DNA from: SZUA-37 sp964472525
GTDB taxonomy: Bacteria; Pseudomonadota; Gammaproteobacteria; UBA6429; Thiohalophilaceae
Reading direction: 5' to 3'
Length of the DNA: 64,000 nt
Assembly (NCBI GenBank): GCA_964472525.1
Contig: CAYYLL010000012.1
Location: forward strand, 13,147 to 77,146
How positions within the stretch are numbered: position 1 is the first letter of the stretch; the number at the start of each line of letters is the position of its first letter. The notes beneath the pieces were generated by a model, which was not told the DNA's origin, made no database searches, and saw nothing but the letters and a program-made list of their open reading frames with translations. The translations under genes were made by a program, and so were the position numbers. Positions 60,560-64,000 of the stretch are shown here, one piece after another.

Positions 60560-61987
60560 GTGCCCTTACAACAAATGCCCCAGAATCAACCTGTCCGTGC
60601 CCACTGGCTGGTTAAAATCCACTTGCCTATGTGGGTCACTATCGTAACCGTGTTTACCGGTATTTATCTGATGATTTGGACGCCAGCGGCATTCTCTCCG
60701 GAGCAGGGCCGGGCTGCGGGTCTGGTACTGGCCACCGTTGGGCTCTTGGTGACGGCGCAGTTGCCAGAGCACCTGACCGCATTGTTGTTTTTCCTATTTG
60801 CCATGCTGCTGGGCGTGGCACCTTCGAGTGTGATTTTTTCCGGTTTTTCCTCGGCGGCATTGTGGATGATTTTTGCTGGGCTGGTCATTGCCCTGGCAGT
60901 GAAAAGCACCGGCCTGGGTGAGCGCCTCGCGCGTAGCATTGCGCTGAGATTGGACGGTCATTACCTGTACCTGATCAGTGGCGTGCTGCTGGTGGGATTG
61001 TTGCTCGGATTTTTAATGCCCTCGTCCATGGGGCGGGTGGTGTTGCTCATGCCCATCACCCTGGCGTTGGCGGACTACTTCGGTTTTGAGCCCGGTTCCA
61101 ATGGCCGTACTGCCGTGGTACTGGCGGCAGCTTTCGGCTCGTTTGTCCCCACCTTTGCCATTTTGCCCGCCAACATACCGAATATGGTGCTGGTGGGGGC
61201 AGCCGAGACCCAGTTTGATATAGCGCCGCTCTACGGTGAATATTTATTGCTGCATTTCCCGGTACTCGGCTTGCTGAAGTCGGTGGTGATCGTGGCGCTG
61301 ATCGTCTGGCTTTATCCCGACCAGCAAAAGCCGGTCTCCCGTAGTGTCGCGACAACCACGCCGTTGTCACGGCATGAGTGGCAACTGACCTGGATACTGG
61401 CAGTGTCGTTAATTTTCTGGCTGACCGATTTTATTCATCATATCTCGCCAGCGTGGGTTGCACTGGCTGCGGCATTGGTGCTGCTGATGCCGCGCATCGG
61501 TTTAATCAGTGCGAAACAGTTTAACGGGGAGATTAACTATAATCCTTTGTTTTTCGTCGCCGGGATTCTAGGCCTGGGTGCGTTGATTTCACATTCTGGT
61601 CTAGGTGTGAGTCTTGCGGAACACCTGACTGCCGTACTCCCGCTGGAACCGGGTCATAACTTGCTCAACTTCGCCTCGTTGAGTTTTGTTTCTATTGTGA
61701 CTGGCATTGTCGCAACGCTGCCGGGTGTGCCTGCAGTGCTGACGCCGCTGGCCGATCAAATGGCGCATAGTTCCGGGCTGCCGATTAAAACGGTGTTGAT
61801 GACACAAGTGCTGGGTTTTTCCACCACATTTTTTCTTTACCAGGCGCCACCGCTGGTGATTGCGATGCAGCTCGCGGGTGAAAAAACCCGCCCAGCGATC
61901 AAGCTGAGTCTATTACTGGCAATGGTAACCATTCTGGTGCTGCTGCCTCTGGATTACCTATGGTGGCGTGCGCTGGGTTGGTTGTAA
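60560..61987 (+). CDS. DASS/SLC13-family anion transporter
   Basis: 475 residues from GTG 60560, which has a TGGAGA ribosome site; ATG 60575 and 60512 are other in-frame candidates. About eleven membrane helices. Motifs consistent with DASS carriers: FLMPSSMGRVVLLMPITLALAD, FGSFVPTFAILPANIPNMVLVGA and NPLFFVAGILGLGALI. Family members move dicarboxylates, sulfate or similar anions. The DNA is visibly GC-richer than flanking genes, as for the AraC partner. Confidence 0.88.
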   Translation: MPLQQMPQNQPVRAHWLVKIHLPMWVTIVTVFTGIYLMIWTPAAFSPEQGRAAGLVLATVGLLVTAQLPEHLTALLFFLFAMLLGVAPSSVIFSGFSSAALWMIFAGLVIALAVKSTGLGERLARSIALRLDGHYLYLISGVLLVGLLLGFLMPSSMGRVVLLMPITLALADYFGFEPGSNGRTAVVLAAAFGSFVPTFAILPANIPNMVLVGAAETQFDIAPLYGEYLLLHFPVLGLLKSVVIVALIVWLYPDQQKPVSRSVATTTPLSRHEWQLTWILAVSLIFWLTDFIHHISPAWVALAAALVLLMPRIGLISAKQFNGEINYNPLFFVAGILGLGALISHSGLGVSLAEHLTAVLPLEPGHNLLNFASLSFVSIVTGIVATLPGVPAVLTPLADQMAHSSGLPIKTVLMTQVLGFSTTFFLYQAPPLVIAMQLAGEKTRPAIKLSLLLAMVTILVLLPLDYLWWRALGWL

Positions 61988-62370
61988 TTGCCAGTGTGGT
62001 AAAGAATGCGTGTTGCATCCGGCAACTTGTCACTACCCCAAAGTTGTTTTGCCTGTCGCTTTCGTATGAAGTGATGTTACTAGGTTGTCAGTAAATAGTA
62101 TTCTTTGCTTGATAAAGTGTTTTATATTGCATACGGTCTATTCCATATCAGTGACACGCATCCACCAGGCTAAACCAACTGTTTCGAAAGTTTGTAGCTA
62201 CAATCATTTGTGTACTTAACTATGTCTTCCTGTTCTGGGAGAACATATCTGTGTTGGCATTAAACACAATTATGTGTATTGAATGAGGCATTCATGGGAA
62301 AGAGGAGGCCACGCGAGTTTTGCACAGACTTATCAGACAGTTTAGGGTTAATACTGTAAAATAGTCCGTT
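61988..62370. other. 383-bp intergenic region without a supported gene
   Basis: Base composition returns to the AT-rich chromosome level. I saw no open reading frame with a ribosome site, no tRNA and no strong hairpin. It may hold the promoter for the rnm homologue and the junction of the inserted AraC/DASS segment. Confidence 0.6.
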
Positions 62371-63201
62371 ATGCCATTATCTTATGATTTACATTCACAT
62401 TCCTCTGCATCTGATGGCAGCTTAAGTCCGACTGAACTGGTGCAATATGCTCAGCAGCACGATGTGGATGTTTTGGCTTTGACGGATCATGATATTACCT
62501 CAGGCATTGCGGAAGCGAAACAGGCAGCTGATGCTCTGGATTTGAGCATTATTGCCGGTGTTGAAATTTCAGTTATCTGGCGTAAGCAAACGTTGCATAT
62601 TCTGGGGTTAAATATTGACCCGGATAACTCGGTTTTATTAACAGGATTAGACAAAATAAGGCTGGCACGGCTATGGCGTGCGCAGGAAATGGGGCGGCGG
62701 CTGGATAAAGCAGGCGTTCCCGGTATTTATGATGCCGCAAAGGCCATTGCCAATGATGAAAATGTGACTCGCACCCATTTTGCTCGGATTCTAATTGCGC
62801 AAGGTCATGCAAAAGACATGAAACAGGTCTTTAAACGTTTTATTGTGCCGGGCAAACCGGGTTATGTGGCTGGCGAATGGGCTGAAATGGAACAAGCACT
62901 TGAATGGATAAAAGATGCCGGTGGTATTAGTGTGATTGCGCATCCGGCGCGATATAAATTATCGGCTACTAAAATGCGATTGATGATTGATGAGTTTATA
63001 CAAGCGGGAGGGCAAGGGATTGAAGTGGTATCCGGTAGTCATTCTCAGGAAGAATCACAACGGATAGCAGCATTGGCGCGACAATATCACTTACTGGCAT
63101 CTCGTGGTTCTGATTTTCATGATCCGGCTATACCTTATATTAACATGCGGACTTTGCCGCCTTTGCCAAATGATTTAACACCTGTTTGGCAAGTATGGTA
63201 G
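62371..63201 (+). CDS. rnm: PHP-domain 5'-3' exoribonuclease RNase AM (YciV/TrpH)
   Basis: 276 residues. PHP metal motifs: DLHSHSSASDG, LALTDHDITSG, GVEIS, VIAHPARY and GSDFHD. The family member in E. coli matures 5S rRNA 5' ends and degrades 3',5'-ADP-like substrates. It lies 22 bases before yciO, the same pair as in E. coli. Confidence 0.92.
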   Translation: MPLSYDLHSHSSASDGSLSPTELVQYAQQHDVDVLALTDHDITSGIAEAKQAADALDLSIIAGVEISVIWRKQTLHILGLNIDPDNSVLLTGLDKIRLARLWRAQEMGRRLDKAGVPGIYDAAKAIANDENVTRTHFARILIAQGHAKDMKQVFKRFIVPGKPGYVAGEWAEMEQALEWIKDAGGISVIAHPARYKLSATKMRLMIDEFIQAGGQGIEVVSGSHSQEESQRIAALARQYHLLASRGSDFHDPAIPYINMRTLPPLPNDLTPVWQVW

Positions 63202-63223
63202 TCAATCGGAGATTTAAAGTTTA

Positions 63224-63841
63224 ATGAGTCAGTTTTTTCAAATTCACCCAGATAATCCCCAAGGCCGTTTAATTCATCAAGCGGTTGAAATGGTACGGCA
63301 AGGGGCTGTGATAGTCTATCCAACGGACTCTGCCTATGCCATTGGTTGTCATCTTGGTGACAAAAAGGCATTGGATCGTATTCGGCGTATTCGGCAGGTG
63401 GATGACAAACATAATTTCACCCTAGTGTGTCGGGATCTGTCTGAAATTTCGACTTATGCAAAAGTGGGTAATCAGGCCTATCGTTTTATCAATGCGCACA
63501 CACCGGGCCCTTATACCTTTATATTAGAAGCAACACGCGAGGTCCCACGGCGTTTATTACATCCGAAACGCCGCACTATTGGTATACGGGTGCCGGACAA
63601 CCGTATTGCGATGGCCTTGTTGTCGGAATTAAATGAGCCGTTAATGAGCAGTACCCTGATTTTACCCGGCGAAGACATGCCCATGACCGATACAGAAGAT
63701 ATTCGAGACCGTCTGGAGCATGAGGTTGATTTAGTTATTGATGGTGGCCATTTCGGTACCGAACCGACAACAGTGGTGGGGCTGCAAAATACGGAAGTTG
63801 AAATCTTACGCCAAGGTAAAGGTGAGATCAGTGATTTCTAA
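63224..63841 (+). CDS. yciO: YciO, Sua5/YrdC-family protein
   Basis: 205 residues. YrdC-like fold: GAVIVYPTDSAYAIGCHLGDKKALDRI, HTPGPYTFILEATREVPRRLL and TIGIRVPDNRIAMALLSEL. It resembles L-threonylcarbamoyladenylate synthases but belongs to the YciO branch, whose own role is less clear than TsaC. It follows rnm as in E. coli. Confidence 0.93.
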   Translation: MSQFFQIHPDNPQGRLIHQAVEMVRQGAVIVYPTDSAYAIGCHLGDKKALDRIRRIRQVDDKHNFTLVCRDLSEISTYAKVGNQAYRFINAHTPGPYTFILEATREVPRRLLHPKRRTIGIRVPDNRIAMALLSELNEPLMSSTLILPGEDMPMTDTEDIRDRLEHEVDLVIDGGHFGTEPTTVVGLQNTEVEILRQGKGEISDF

Positions 63842-64000
63842 TGCCTGCCTGTTTTTACGGCTATTTTTTGGGGAATAGCATCAGGGCAAGATCATTATAA
63901 ATTGAACTAAATAGTAAAGACACGATCAGAACGTTCAAACTCACCGACTATTTGGAACAAGCAAGGCAATTTTGTGTATATGCAACAACTGAACGTGGTG
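63842..64000. other. end of window, no supported gene
   Basis: No open frame with a ribosome site is visible. A minus-strand frame is open from the window edge to about 63907 but shows no recognisable motif. Confidence 0.5.

Noticed and set aside
63907..64000. Minus-strand frame entering from the window edge
   Set aside because: About 30 codons with no motif; could be a gene end but cannot be supported.

Overview
The window reads as chromosomal DNA of an AT-rich, sulfur-oxidising gammaproteobacterium. ZipA, RfaH, the rimP-nusA-infB-rbfA-truB-rpsO-pnp run, smc-zipA-ligA, dksA next to gluQ and the yciB/yciI/rnm/yciO neighbourhood all point to Gammaproteobacteria. soxYZ, an exported DsrE-family protein and a Gly/Asn/Tyr-rich protein resembling sulfur-globule proteins point to reduced-sulfur metabolism. 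A CbbY-like phosphatase is compatible with autotrophy. No species can be named from the sequence alone. No CRISPR array, rRNA operon or intact insertion sequence was seen.

Layout. 1-6 kb: the 3' end of an AAA+ regulator, exported DsrE-like protein, soxYZ on the minus strand, initiator tRNA-Met, and a large sensor kinase split by a 7-bp tandem duplication. 6-13.7 kb: an RfaH-headed glycan cluster holding a WecA-like transferase, a CapD/WbpM-like dehydratase and three homologues of the mycobacterial polyprenyl-phospho-arabinose enzymes (UbiA-type transferase, DprE1, DprE2). 13.8-22.7 kb: the transcription/translation core operon, with a leader hairpin at its head and another before pnp. 22.8-37.6 kb: a lipoprotein, a sigma-54 activator on the minus strand and, divergent from it, a perfect sigma-54 promoter heading twelve same-strand genes. 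These encode an SCP2-like protein, an RND pump and its adaptor, several exported low-complexity proteins including the sulfur-globule-like one, a ParA-like ATPase, single-TM proteins and a DUF302 protein. 37.6-40.6 kb: modABC and a c'-type cytochrome. 40.6-50.6 kb: acs, a PilZ protein, gluQ, a DUF3579 gene, dksA with a histone-like tail, a CbbY-like phosphatase, an aminotransferase, a large inverted repeat, a CysZ-like protein, an FGGY kinase and queF. 50.8-59.5 kb: smc-zipA-ligA, a 54-residue gene, a PpiC foldase, yciI and yciB. 59.6-62.0 kb: a GC-richer AraC regulator and DASS transporter pair that looks inserted. 62.4-63.8 kb: rnm and yciO.

The best candidate for an undescribed system is 23.4-37.6 kb. 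The activator, palindromic upstream site, sigma-54 promoter and tightly packed envelope genes suggest one regulated programme. I infer that it builds or organises an extracytoplasmic structure, possibly the protein coat of sulfur globules. The second notable cluster is the lipid-linked D-arabinose pathway at 9.7-12.7 kb, whose DprE1 homologue naturally lacks the cysteine targeted by benzothiazinones.
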